Shown here: positions 23,560 to 32,793 of the stretch, one piece after another
Layout of the letters: every line of letters starts with the position of its first letter
Numbering within the stretch: the stretch's first letter is position 1
Assembly: GCA_012932865.1 (NCBI GenBank)
Contig: SAXG01000002.1
Span: 1,364,001-1,428,000, forward strand
Direction of reading: 5' to 3'
DNA from: Amylostereum areolatum
Lineage: Eukaryota > Basidiomycota > Agaricomycetes > Russulales > Stereaceae
DNA length: 64,000 nt
Notes under the pieces: model-generated
Databases searched by the model: none
Told to the model about the DNA's origin: nothing
The model's input: only the letters and a program-made list of their open reading frames with translations
Position numbers and translations under genes: made by a program

Positions 23560-25144
23560 TTACTGGTCGGAGGGAGAGCGGTAGCCCAAGGGTACGCCTC
23601 GGGGATGCGCCGGGAACGGAGAAGAGTTGCTAAAGTTGACGGTCGTCGGCGTTCCGAAGAATACTTTCTGCAAGAACGGCTGGATCAAGGTACTGCATGA
23701 TTCTGGTCAACAAGCCATCGAAATAACAGAGTGGATGTGCAACATACTATCCACTTTCACCGCAATGGCCGTTGTCGGGAGCTTGGCGTACAGAGATGCC
23801 GATGTTGTCCCCTGCGCCTAGCCAATTGTAAACAACTTTAGCTGCCTCAAAGGTAACACCCAGTGAGCCTTCAGGATTGGTCTATGACCATGTTTGAAAG
23901 GTAGGTCTCCTCAAAAGAGTGTCCGTCCACTTACCCACCAGTCTGCGTCGCCCTCATCCCATATGACCGCACGCTGTACGCAGTCAGTACGTTATGAGGA
24001 ATATGGTTGACAATGCGTGAACGGCTAGAAAAACTCACCGGGGCAATCAACGAAACCATCTCATCCGCGTCGAAAGGCAAACGAGACGAGTTGCCGGTCA
24101 AATTGACAAATTGACCCAACACGGAATTACTTCAGTAAGGGAATGCGCCGAATATATTTTGAATCTTCTCGGCCGCGCCCTCTGCACCGCGCCCTCAGAA
24201 CTCGTGATTGTAGCCAGAAAGTCAAAGAAGATAACGTACGCGACTCGTAGTAGAACCTCCAGGGGCCAACGCCCTCTGCCCCGCTGGACAAAGCTAGAGT
24301 GAGACCGATCTGCACGAAGTTGATCCTTAGTTATTATTCTTAGAAGGTCGTGTTGAGGAATAAACCTACCCGTTCGTCGAAGATCCCAGCGGCCAGCGCA
24401 CCCTTGCCCCACCTCGAGCACCCTATCGCGCCGACCTTCGTCGCGTCGATTTCGGGAACAACCTGTTCGATTGCATCCAGGATCCGGTGATAGCCCCAAG
24501 CCCAGGCCGTCAAAGTACCTTCATAAGGATACATGTCAGGAAGTACAAAGGAAGCGACGAAAAGATGGAGGGTACCAATATCTTCTGCCCCGTACAGCGT
24601 CCAAAAAGCACCCGTTCGCGCCGTAGAGTCCACCGCGACGTCGCCTACGTCGAATGTTGCGAGAGCGACGCCCGAGGTCAAGAACGGCTGGTTCGAGATC
24701 GATCCTGGGTTGATGACCACTGGAATCGGATTCTCAGCTGTGGCGTTGCCGGTGGGGGAACGTCAGCGTGGCCGGGAAGCTGGCGGTCTGGTTGCCAACG
24801 GTGATTGTAATGTCGAGGTTGTTTCCCGTGCGAGTCGCGTTAACCTGTTCCAGGGAATGGTCCGGGTAGTAGCCATAGAGATACTCTTGGACGAGCGTGA
24901 AGATCTCTTGCTTGCGGCAGGCCCAGTCGTCGGTGGAGTTGACAGTTGCATTAGACAAACGGAAAGTGAAAGGATCTGGCAAACCCGGGATGATAGGAAG
25001 GGCTGCGGGCTCAGGGAGTGCGTCCGGAAGTGCAGGACAAGCCTGAGCGGCTGCGGCTACAGTGAGAGCAAGGGAGAGCGGGACAACCAGCCCAAGAAGC
25101 ATTGCGGCGACGATGCTGTTATGTTGCCCAAATGGCCAATGCAT
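23560..25144 (-). pseudogene. CE15-like glucuronoyl esterase gene with a frameshift and an in-frame TGA
   Basis: The minus strand encodes a secreted carbohydrate esterase resembling family CE15, which cleaves ester bonds between lignin and 4-O-methyl-glucuronoxylan. Seen in order: signal peptide (MLLGLVVPLSLALTVAAAAQ), CPALPDALPEP, FTLVQEYLYGYYPD, INPGSISNQPFLTSGVALAT, LTAWAWGYHRILDAIE, the serine motif GCSRWGKG, SSGAEGVGPWRFYYES, KIQNIFGAFPY, VSLIAPR|AVIWDEGDADWW, APDNGHCG (likely catalytic His) and a tail ending RSPSDQ. Two lesions: one extra base in a C5 run (plus-strand G5 at 24,754-24,758) between TLTFP and TGNATAENP, and TGA (24,132-24,134) where the context predicts Trp (PYWSNS). The start may be 25,102 rather than 25,144, because a TATA-like motif lies only a few bases before the outer ATG. 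Confidence 0.75.
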
Positions 25145-26204
25145 TGCAGCTTTATATGTGAGAATGGGGGGAGTCAGCGGTGGCTTTGAACTTCTGTCCT
25201 TGGAGGGTATGTAGGAGAAGGTCTCAGGATGGCAGACGGCAAGTGTCGCCAGTGAAATGTTCGTCAGATGATGAGCAGCATGCGCAGGCATAAACCGTTC
25301 ATGACAGTGCGCGCCCTTCAGATGATTCATTGACTTCAAATCCCGGCCGAAATATCTCCGCGGAAGGTGATCTTCCTAGCGCTTCGTTGATAATGGGGTC
25401 CTAGCGAGACGGCGATGCATGCGAAAGGTGACGATGTCTACCAAATTTGCCACACGGAGTCGCCGTTTACTAAGCGCGTGTATTGTTCGCAATTCAGTAC
25501 ACTGTCTACGAGCTTCGTCAGGTTTTCACGAGAACACACCGAGAAGCCAATATCCGGACCTATATTTTCTCTTCGTCCCCTCCACCCAGCATCACCGCAG
25601 AGCCACGCTAAGTTCGTACCGATGGCGGTAGTATCGTGCAATATTTGGAGTCTGGAGTTCGCCCCCGCGCGGACCTCGCGCCGTAAAGAATTGAACTTGT
25701 TGTTTGGTTCAACGTTCATCCTACTGCTCCCAACTTCGCGGTCAAGGCGGCGTCAGGGTTAGGAGATATCCGCGGAAATACGAGGGGTCCGTGGTGCAAA
25801 CGTCACGCCAGGGGATCGAATGAAGGGAGGACGTTATGAGAAACCGACGGGGCATCAACGAAGAACGGGGCAGAATATGTTCGAACAGCAAGCCATAGAA
25901 GTCACGATATTCATGAGACGATCCTGTGTTTCTGTCCGTATGCTTCATCCTAGCATAAGACCACTGACCAATCTCAAAGAAATAGGACGCAGAGCACATA
26001 CCAAACTCGTCTAGCACCCCGCTGAGGGCCTGAGGCTCGCTCACCCCAGCATTCGTCCGGGCTCCTTCATCGGCGGGGAATGTTGCATGACTTCAATTAT
26101 CTGGACACCTCTATGTGACTCGCGAACAGTCTTTGGCGATCGTTACGCCGTCCAACTTGGAGGAGTTGATTTCGAGAAATGAGGATGTCTGGGACTGGGA
26201 GAAT
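25145..26204. other. Intergenic region upstream of the CE15 pseudogene
   Basis: No gene I can support. A minus-strand ORF at 25,742-26,044 (MSEPQALSGVLDEFG...) has a coding-like opening but no recognised domain. Confidence 0.4.
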
Positions 26205-26412
26205 CCTTTAATACAAAGAGAGACGCGGTGGAGCGCTGCGTCACGTCACGACACAAACCGCGAGACAAGTGAGCTTTCTGATTGGTTGTGGGACAACAGC
26301 CACGTCATCGTAACGCGACACGTGACAGGTCGCGTTGACAAATGCACGTGGCTGCTTGCGTCATCCTAGGCTTGCGCGTCGGCCGGGTCGCCGCGTCGCT
26401 CTTCGTCTTGAC

Positions 26413-26668
26413 CTCCACCACGTACTTGGCCACCGTCATACCTTCCCACTCTCTATGGCACCTCTACGCACCGCCGTTAGCGTCAAAGTAGCCTCCATGG
26501 CACAGCCCTACTTATACCTTTTACTTTGTATATCAGAAAACTCCACCACGTACTTGGCCACCGTCATACCTTCCCACTCTCTATGGCACCTCTACGCACC
26601 GCCGTTAGCGTCAAAGTAGCCTCCATGGCACAGCCCTACTTATACCTTTTACTTTGTATATCAGAAAA
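26413..26668 (+). repeat. Two tandem copies of a 128-bp sequence
   Basis: The block beginning CTCCACCACGTACTTGGCCA recurs exactly 128 bp later (26,413-26,540 and 26,541-26,668). Copy 2 of the large repeat has it once, so it arose in copy 1 or was lost from copy 2. Each copy includes a TATA-like segment (CTTATACCTTTT). Confidence 0.9.
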
Positions 26669-26851
26669 CAAATTCAAATCAATTTTCCTCCAAAGCAATG
26701 TTTGTGCAGCAACACGGACGTGTTTTGTCGCTTCGGTCACGATGACCGCGTCGCTCCCACCCCCCCTGATTGGATTTATTTATATATCTAGAGATTTTTC
26801 GGGAAATTTCCTCGGTGCTCGGATGAGGCGTGGTGGTCCCGAGCTCGAGTG

Positions 26852-27718
26852 ATGTACGACACGACACGACCCGACACGACACAGTACAGCACACCCTGTC
26901 ATCTGCATCCAGTGCATCTCGGTGCATTCATCTGGATCATGTGCGCATTTTCTTTCTCTCTTGCGAGACGAACTGACATGTACTATTTGTGCAGAAGAAT
27001 CTATGCGAGTTGGGGGTGACATTGGCTGGCCATTGGGATGGTGCACCGAGCAGGAACGCAGGTCCACTGATTCCGTCCAAGATGCAGCCCCCAGAAACAG
27101 TGCCCATTCAACCTCCTCGCAAGCGAACGAGAACACGGCCGTCCAGGTATGACTGACCTTAACAAACTGATCAATGTCCTTGCTTACTATATTGTTGTCT
27201 ACAGCTTTCCTCGGCTGACGCCATTGGCCACCGCCGGTCTTGAGTGCGAGCACAACGACATCCTCAGGATCCTGAAGGTCCGCAACAGCATTGTATTGTG
27301 TCGTCCACGTCCGAATCAACGACAGGTGACACGATAATGCAAGAACCCAACCAACCAGCAAGCCTCGAACGGAGCTTTCATAGATGGTACGTGCATACAG
27401 TATCAATCAATGTGATAGTAAAGGCTTTACTGATCCTTTTGTTATCCATATCACAGGTGATATGTCCTCATCGACATTGCATATTCGCAGGCCTACTCGG
27501 CCCTCAGCGACTTGCTTCCTACGCCCCCAAGGACTCCAGCTCTGAACCCTCAAGGAACAGAACAACCCACTCTGCTATCGAAATGGCAGATTGCCAAGAG
27601 AGCCCGACACGAGCGAGAGCATTTGGGACCGTCACAAACCCCTCTAGGCATCCCGGCTACAGTTTTCCTACTATCGGACTGCGAGTTGAATCTTCTACAC
27701 TTCATGCTTAGTACTTAG
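26852..27718 (+). other. Coding-like exons of unknown function in the tandem unit
   Basis: Stretches conserved in both unit copies read like spliced protein: KNLCELGVTLAGHWDGAPSR and PPETVPIQPPRKRTRTRPS after a TTTGTGCAG acceptor, then a GT-AG intron (27,148-27,206) to FPRLTPLATAGLECEHNDIL, and a late stretch AYSALSDLLPTPPRTPALN followed by SKWQIAKRARHEREHLG, ending at TAG 27,718. A candidate start is ATG 26,852 (MYDTTRPDTTQYS). I cannot join all exons without a stop, and I do not recognise a family. In copy 2 the last exon is interrupted by a MITE. A 208-codon ORF on the opposite strand (27,406-26,780) competes as an explanation. Confidence 0.25.
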
Positions 27719-29114
27719 TTATGCTTATTTGTTGCTTATTTGAATACAATCACCACAGCCTTGCTACTTGAATGAGTGCAATGCATGGGTCTATGCTAGT
27801 CCTTTAATACAAAGAGAGACGCGGTGGAGCGCTGCGTCACGTCACGACACAAACCGCGAGACAAGTGAGCTTTCTGATTGGTTGTGGGACAACAGCCACG
27901 TCATCGTAACGCGACGCGTGACAAGTCGCGTTGACAAATGCACGTGGCTGCTTGCGTCATCCTAGGCTTGCGCGTCGGCCGGGTCGCCGCGTCGCTCTTC
28001 ATCTTGACCTCCACCACGTACTTGGCCACCGTCATACCTTCCCACTCTCTATGGCACCTCTACGCACCGCCGTTAGCGTCAAAGTAGCCTCCATGGCACA
28101 GCCCTACTTATACCTTTTACTTTGTATATCAGAAAACAAATTCAAATCAATTTTCCTCCAAAGCAATGTTTGTGCAGCAACATGGACGTGTTTTGTCGCT
28201 TCGGTCACGATGACCGCGTCGCTCCCACCCCCCCTGATTGGATTTATTTATATATCTAGAGATTTTTCGGGAAATTTCCTCGGTGCTCGGATGAGGCGTG
28301 GTGGTCCCGAGCTCGAGTGATGTACGACACGACCCGACCCGACACGACACAGTACAGCACACCCTGTCATCTGCATCCAGTGCATCTCGGTGCGTTCATC
28401 TGGATCATGTGCGCATTTTCTTTCTCTCTTGCGAGACGAACTGACATGTACTATTTGTGCAGAAGAATCTATGCGAGTTGGGGGTGACATTGGCTGGCCA
28501 TTGGGACGGTGCACCGAGCAGGAACGCAGGTCCACTGATTCCGTCCAAGATGCAGCCCCCAGAAACAGTGCCCATTCAACCTCCTCGCAAGCGAACGAGA
28601 ACACGGCCGTCCAGGTATGACTGACCTTAACAAACTGATCAATGTCCTTGCTTACTATATTGTTGTCTACAGCTTTCCTCGGCTGACGCCATTGGCCACC
28701 GCCGGTCTTGAGTGCGAGCACAACGACATCCTCAGGATCCTGAAGGTCCGCAACAGCATTGTATTGTGTCGTCCACGTCCGAATCAACGACAGGTGACAC
28801 GATAATGCAAGAACCCAACCAACCAGCAAGCCTCGAACGGAGCTTTCATAGATGGTACGTGCATACAGTATCAATCAATGTGATAGTAAAGGCTTTACTG
28901 ATCCTTTTGTTATCCATATCACAGGTGATATGTCCTCATCGACATTGCATATTCGCAGGCCTACTCGGCCCTCGGCGACTTGCTTCCTACGCCCCCAAGG
29001 ACTCCAGCTCTGAACCCTCAAGGAACAGAACAACCCACTCTGCTATCGAAATGGCAGATTGCCAAGAGAGCCCGACACGAGCGAGAGCATTTGGGACCGT
29101 CACAAACCCCTCTA

Positions 29115-30146
29115 CTGTAGGCGGCTGTAGTTTGGCAACTCGCAACCGGTGTCACATGACCGTGGGAGCGGGTAGAGGAGGGCAACCCGGCCTCGGGGAC
29201 GGGGGACATCCACTTTAGGCAACGCAACCTCTTGTGAGTGAGCTCTCCCAAAGGGCCAAAGCTGTCCTATGTAGCGTCGAGTGATCATCCTCACGCTTTG
29301 GCCCATTACACTGTACACGAATCTGTATATGAATACAAGGTTTTGTGCACACTGACCACCTTATTTGTCACTGAGTGCTGATTAGCTCAGGACCCCTGAA
29401 ATTCCCTATAAATGATTCATCTCGGACCACCGAAAATTTGGGCCTTATGGGAACCTATGTATGGTACTCTCCACCGAAAATGGGCCCCGTAGGGCCGACA
29501 TGTTGGAGCTAAGAACCACTGAAAAGGAACCCGCCCGTCCGAAGTCCCATCTTCACCACCGAAAATGGTAAGCATCTGAACACGCCGAGGATCTGTCAGT
29601 TCCAATCACAAGTATTTTGCATATTTTGCTTCCCATGGGTCTATGGAAGCAAACTAGGCATGTTATAGCAAGCTTGTGCATAAAATGAGAGTTCTGCTCT
29701 GGAAACCTCGACGCCGAAGGCGTGGGAAATTAGACTATTTTTAGATATGTATAGTCTAAGAACCACTGAAAACGGCTGACTTGAAAAAATCTATCATGTA
29801 AATCACCGAAAATGGCCCAAATTCTGTCCCAGCGCACCACCGAAAACAGGTCACCCTGGGATGAATGCTCTATAGGGAATTTCAGGGGTCCTATTAGCTC
29901 ATGAGGCTGGCAGCGCTGCGGCGGTTTGTAGAAAACAAAATACAATATGAGCGAACCTCATGTCGATTTCGTACTTGGTGCCGCTGGTGACGTATTCTTG
30001 AGGGTTTTTGACCTTTTTTTTGCGAAAATTAAGCATGGGTAAGCGGAAAGCAACTCAGCCTCGGGGACAGGGGACAACCCGCAAATTAGGCAACCGCAAC
30101 CGACCCCCGGGGACAGGGGACGTTGCCTAACGTCGGCCGCGTACAG
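29115..30146. mobile_element. TA-target MITE (1,032 bp including a nested element)
   Basis: The insertion is flanked by TA on both sides (29,113-29,114 and 30,147-30,148), and copy 1 of the tandem unit shows the empty site with a single TA at 27,645-27,646. The ends are imperfect inverted repeats: CTGTAGGCGGCTGTAGTTTG at the left against CTGTACGCGGCCGACGTTAG at the right (reverse complement), with GGCAAC shared just inside. Direct copies of CTCGGGGACAGGGGAC-like sequence lie subterminally at about 29,180, 30,060 and 30,103. There is no coding capacity. TA duplication with these ends suggests a Tc1/mariner-like or related superfamily; the element was about 520 bp before the nested insertion. 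Confidence 0.85.
29389..29892. mobile_element. Nested 504-bp MITE with 8-bp target duplication (hAT-like)
   Basis: Perfect inverted ends starting AGGACCCCTGAAATTCCC (22 bp identical) are flanked by the 8-bp direct repeat ATTAGCTC at 29,381-29,388 and 29,893-29,900. The 8-bp duplication is typical of hAT elements, although the terminal bases are not the usual hAT ones. Inside are seven same-orientation copies of ACCAC[C/T]GAAAA-like motifs (for example 29,426, 29,471, 29,515, 29,555, 29,761, 29,802, 29,836), resembling subterminal transposase-binding repeats. There is no ORF of note. It inserted into the TA-MITE, so it is the youngest layer. Confidence 0.85.
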
Positions 30147-30302
30147 TAGGCATCCCGGCTACAGTTTCCCTACTATCGGACTGCGAGTTGAATCTTCTAC
30201 ACTTCATGCTTAGTACTTAGTTATGCTTATTTGTTGCTTATTTGAATACAATCACCACAGCCTTGCTACTTGAATGAGTGCAATGCACGGGTCTATGCTA
30301 GT

Positions 30303-30634
30303 ACAAATTAAAACGCCGGTGGTGGAAGCTTACTCATCTTTGTACTCGTCCGTGGGAACTTCACTGAACTTCAACATAATAGTTGTACTAGTAGTAGTGC
30401 TCACCACTTCACTGGGTTTTAATCCTACACCGCACGTTCATCCTAGCCTTCTAACGAACTTGCCTCGCAGGCTCGCACCGCCAACGTAACCCCCATAATA
30501 TATCTTATTCGCTTGGGAGCTTGAACTTCTTGCTACTGTTCAAACTTCAGGTTCTTCAGAAGGGTGCGTCGATTATATCGAACAGCAAATTCATGTAATG
30601 ATCCAATACATCACAGCTGGAGGAATACAGTGAC
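30303..30634. other. Spacer upstream of the F-box gene
   Basis: No gene; a likely promoter region for the gene starting at 30,635. Confidence 0.4.
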
Positions 30635-30838
30635 ATGGACATGGCTGAGGTCGTGTCTAATACATCCAACTGGCCCTTTGTGAGTGAAGACATATCACAG
30701 ATCGTGCGTGCGCCGTGTGGGCTGATTGAGTTTCTTTTCTAGCAGCCACCTGTCTCGCGGGTTCCTCGTGAACTTCTCATGGACATCTTCTCTTTGGTCG
30801 CGTCGTTCCGAATCGCCCGCGACTATTTTCTTACGGAA

Positions 30839-30870
<32 letters not shown>

Positions 30871-32314
30871 AGAGCCCATATCCTTCCTCACTACCATCGC
30901 TGTCTCGCAAGTTTGCCGTGAGTGGCGCCGTGTAGCCCTCGAATGTCGGCCACTATGGGCTGCCATCCCGTTGCAGTCGACAGAATTGACAAAACTCGCC
31001 CTGGAGCGATCGCACAATCACCCGCTTCTTATTGGCGGGAATTTCAATCATGAAGATCCTACTCAGAGACCAGTTCTTGAGGCGGTAGAATGTGGTTTGA
31101 CCAAGTTGGAACGAGCTTTCGAGATTTCCTTGAAGGAAATCAGCAACGAGGACTGGCCTTCTGTCTCCGACTCTCTCACACTTCATCCGGCGCCCCTCCT
31201 CGAGGAGCTGACGATCAGTTGCGCGTCTGACCACGTGTCCCTTCCTGAAAACATATTTCAAGGTGCCGCGCCAACTGGTCTGGAGACGTTGAACTTGCAG
31301 TTCGTTTCCCTCTCGCCCATATCCTTCCTTTTATCATCTCCATCACTCTCCTGTCTCCATCTAGAAGGTTACGAGATCGCGCCGATATGGAACACCGCAG
31401 AAAGTTTTTTGGATACGATGTCCCGTATGCCATCGCTCGAAATACTGCGCCTGGCAGGAGTGTTCCTGTTTTCTCCTCACGATTATGAACGAGCTTATGC
31501 TCCCGTAAAGCTTACTAGCCTTCAAACGTTGGACCTTGAAAGTTCCATGGATTCCGTCGCCTTCGTCCTTGGCCATATATCCGCACCTGCCGTATCCGAG
31601 CTGGAACTCTGCCTCCTCCTTCCCCTCCACCAGGACATCAGAATTGAAGACCTCAAACGATTGGTCCTGTCCATGCTCTCTGCGCGTTTCCCCGTCGGCA
31701 CCAGATGTTACGATTGGCTCCGCATTGAAAGAAATGGCGAAGATTTACACAGTCTTATCGTCACATTCAAACATCCCTACTCTCTTTCACCTCAAATTCC
31801 CAAGTCAACCCGCCTGGAATTCCTCACCGATTTGACGACGACTGCGACCATCGATATCGAGCCTTTTTGGACAGAACATATTGCCATGACCGCCTTTACA
31901 GGGTTGATCGGCGCGGGCATCGGTACTCTCGAAATTTCCAACGCCGAATTTTCGCTTCCATATGTTCAAAGAAGGCTGCTGATTCTCGCGGAGAACGTCC
32001 GGACGTTACATCTCGATGGACAAAAGTCGGTGTCGTCTTTCCTGTCCCAGCGTGAAGGAGTCACACGCTGGTCCAGATTTTTCCTCAGCGGCATATGCAT
32101 GCTACATCTCGAGAACATCGATCTATACATGCCCTTGCACGACAGCTCTTTAGCAACGGTGTTCTGTGCGCTCATCGACAAATTCACGCCAAACCGAATG
32201 CGATCCCGAAGGTCTTTGCCTTTGCGTCTCAAGCTATCGCAATGTGCGTTTTCTGAGGAGATGCTATTGGTGATGCAGCAGAGATTCGGATACGATTGCG
32301 TGGAATGGACGTGA
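30635..32314 (+). CDS. F-box/leucine-rich-repeat-type protein
   Basis: Exon 1 (30635-30679, MDMAEVVSNTSNWPF) and exon 2 (30743-32314) are joined by a 63-nt intron and encode 538 aa. An F-box-like motif opens exon 2: PVSRVPRELLMDIFSLV, then after a ten-Asp run ISFLTTIAVSQVCREWRRVA and PLWAAIPLQ. This is the usual pattern of basidiomycete F-box proteins that recruit substrates to SCF ubiquitin ligases. The remainder is a series of irregular leucine-rich segments (LEELTISCA, LETLNLQFVSL, LEILRLAGVF, LQTLDLESSM), the expected substrate-binding part. The Asp run splits the F-box and is encoded by a GAC microsatellite, so its length may vary between strains. The frame is intact; the target is unknown. 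Confidence 0.85.
30839..30868 (+). repeat. (GAC)10 microsatellite coding for Asp10
   Basis: Ten GAC codons in a row lie within the F-box region of the gene starting at 30,635. Confidence 0.95.
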
Positions 32315-32793
32315 CGACGATATTCCCGACGGTTCGACCTCCTGATATTCCCGAATGTCTTCTCTAGCGCACTTGGATCATTCTTGGATCACTACTTCAA
32401 ACCGATGTGACCTGTGATATCTACCTACATTCGCGTTGGACCGAATGTCAGCATTCGTTGGTCTCGATAGTCACTGACTCATGGATTGCGGTCGTGCATA
32501 TCTTAGCCCCACGTCATCCTCCTCTCATTTGATGATCTTCAAATTGCCATAAGTTCCCATGACCTACCCCAGACTTTCCCCAGACTTCCCCGCGTTCCGC
32601 AGGGGCGGCCTTTCAGGAGCCTTGATCGGCCCGGACGGCTTCTGCCGCGGACAGAGCGGACCCCGCGAATGTACATGTGAAGTTGTCTTTGACCACCGGC
32701 TACCCCAGGGCTGTCGAAGCCGACATGAGACCCGTATAACGCATCGCAGAGCGGTCGCAGAACTGCTTAGTCTGGGACCCTATCTCTCCTCCG
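32315..32793. other. Promoter region of acyl-CoA ligase 2
   Basis: No gene supported; 3' flank of the F-box gene and 5' flank of the ligase. Confidence 0.4.

Larger units (their letters stand above)
26205..27800 (+). repeat. Tandem duplication, copy 1 (1,596 bp)
   Basis: First copy of a nearly identical tandem repeat. It begins CCTTTAATACAAAGAG and ends CTATGCTAGT, joining directly to the same start in copy 2. It contains an extra 128-bp internal duplication (26,413-26,668); without it the unit is 1,468 bp. No terminal inverted repeats or TG...CA ends are visible, so this looks like a plain segmental tandem duplication. At 27,645 it keeps the empty target site (CTCTAGGCAT) of the MITE found in copy 2. 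Confidence 0.9.
27801..30302 (+). repeat. Tandem duplication, copy 2 (1,468 bp plus a 1,034-bp insertion)
   Basis: Second copy of the unit, ending CTATGCTAGT at 30,302. Removing the inserted element and one TA (1,032 + 2 bp) leaves 1,468 bp, exactly the length of copy 1 without its 128-bp duplication. Only scattered point differences separate the copies, so the duplication is recent. Confidence 0.9.

Noticed and set aside
26780..27406. 208-codon minus-strand ORF (repeated at 28,248-28,874) as a gene
   Set aside because: It is conserved only because the whole unit was duplicated. Its composition is not clearly protein-like, and it lies opposite coding-like exons. Not excluded, but not supported.
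29381..29900. ACCACCGAAAA-like motifs as a CRISPR-like array
   Set aside because: Spacing is irregular, the motif is only about 11 bp, and the host is a eukaryote. The motifs sit inside a MITE with clear ends.
26205..30302. The 1.6-kb repeats as LTRs of a retrotransposon
   Set aside because: The copies abut directly with no internal region, lack TG...CA ends, primer-binding site and flanking target duplication, and encode no gag/pol motifs. Tandem duplication explains them fully.
30695..31017. Poly-Val and poly-Ser ORFs around 30.8 kb
   Set aside because: They are alternative-frame readings of the (GAC)10 microsatellite in the F-box gene.
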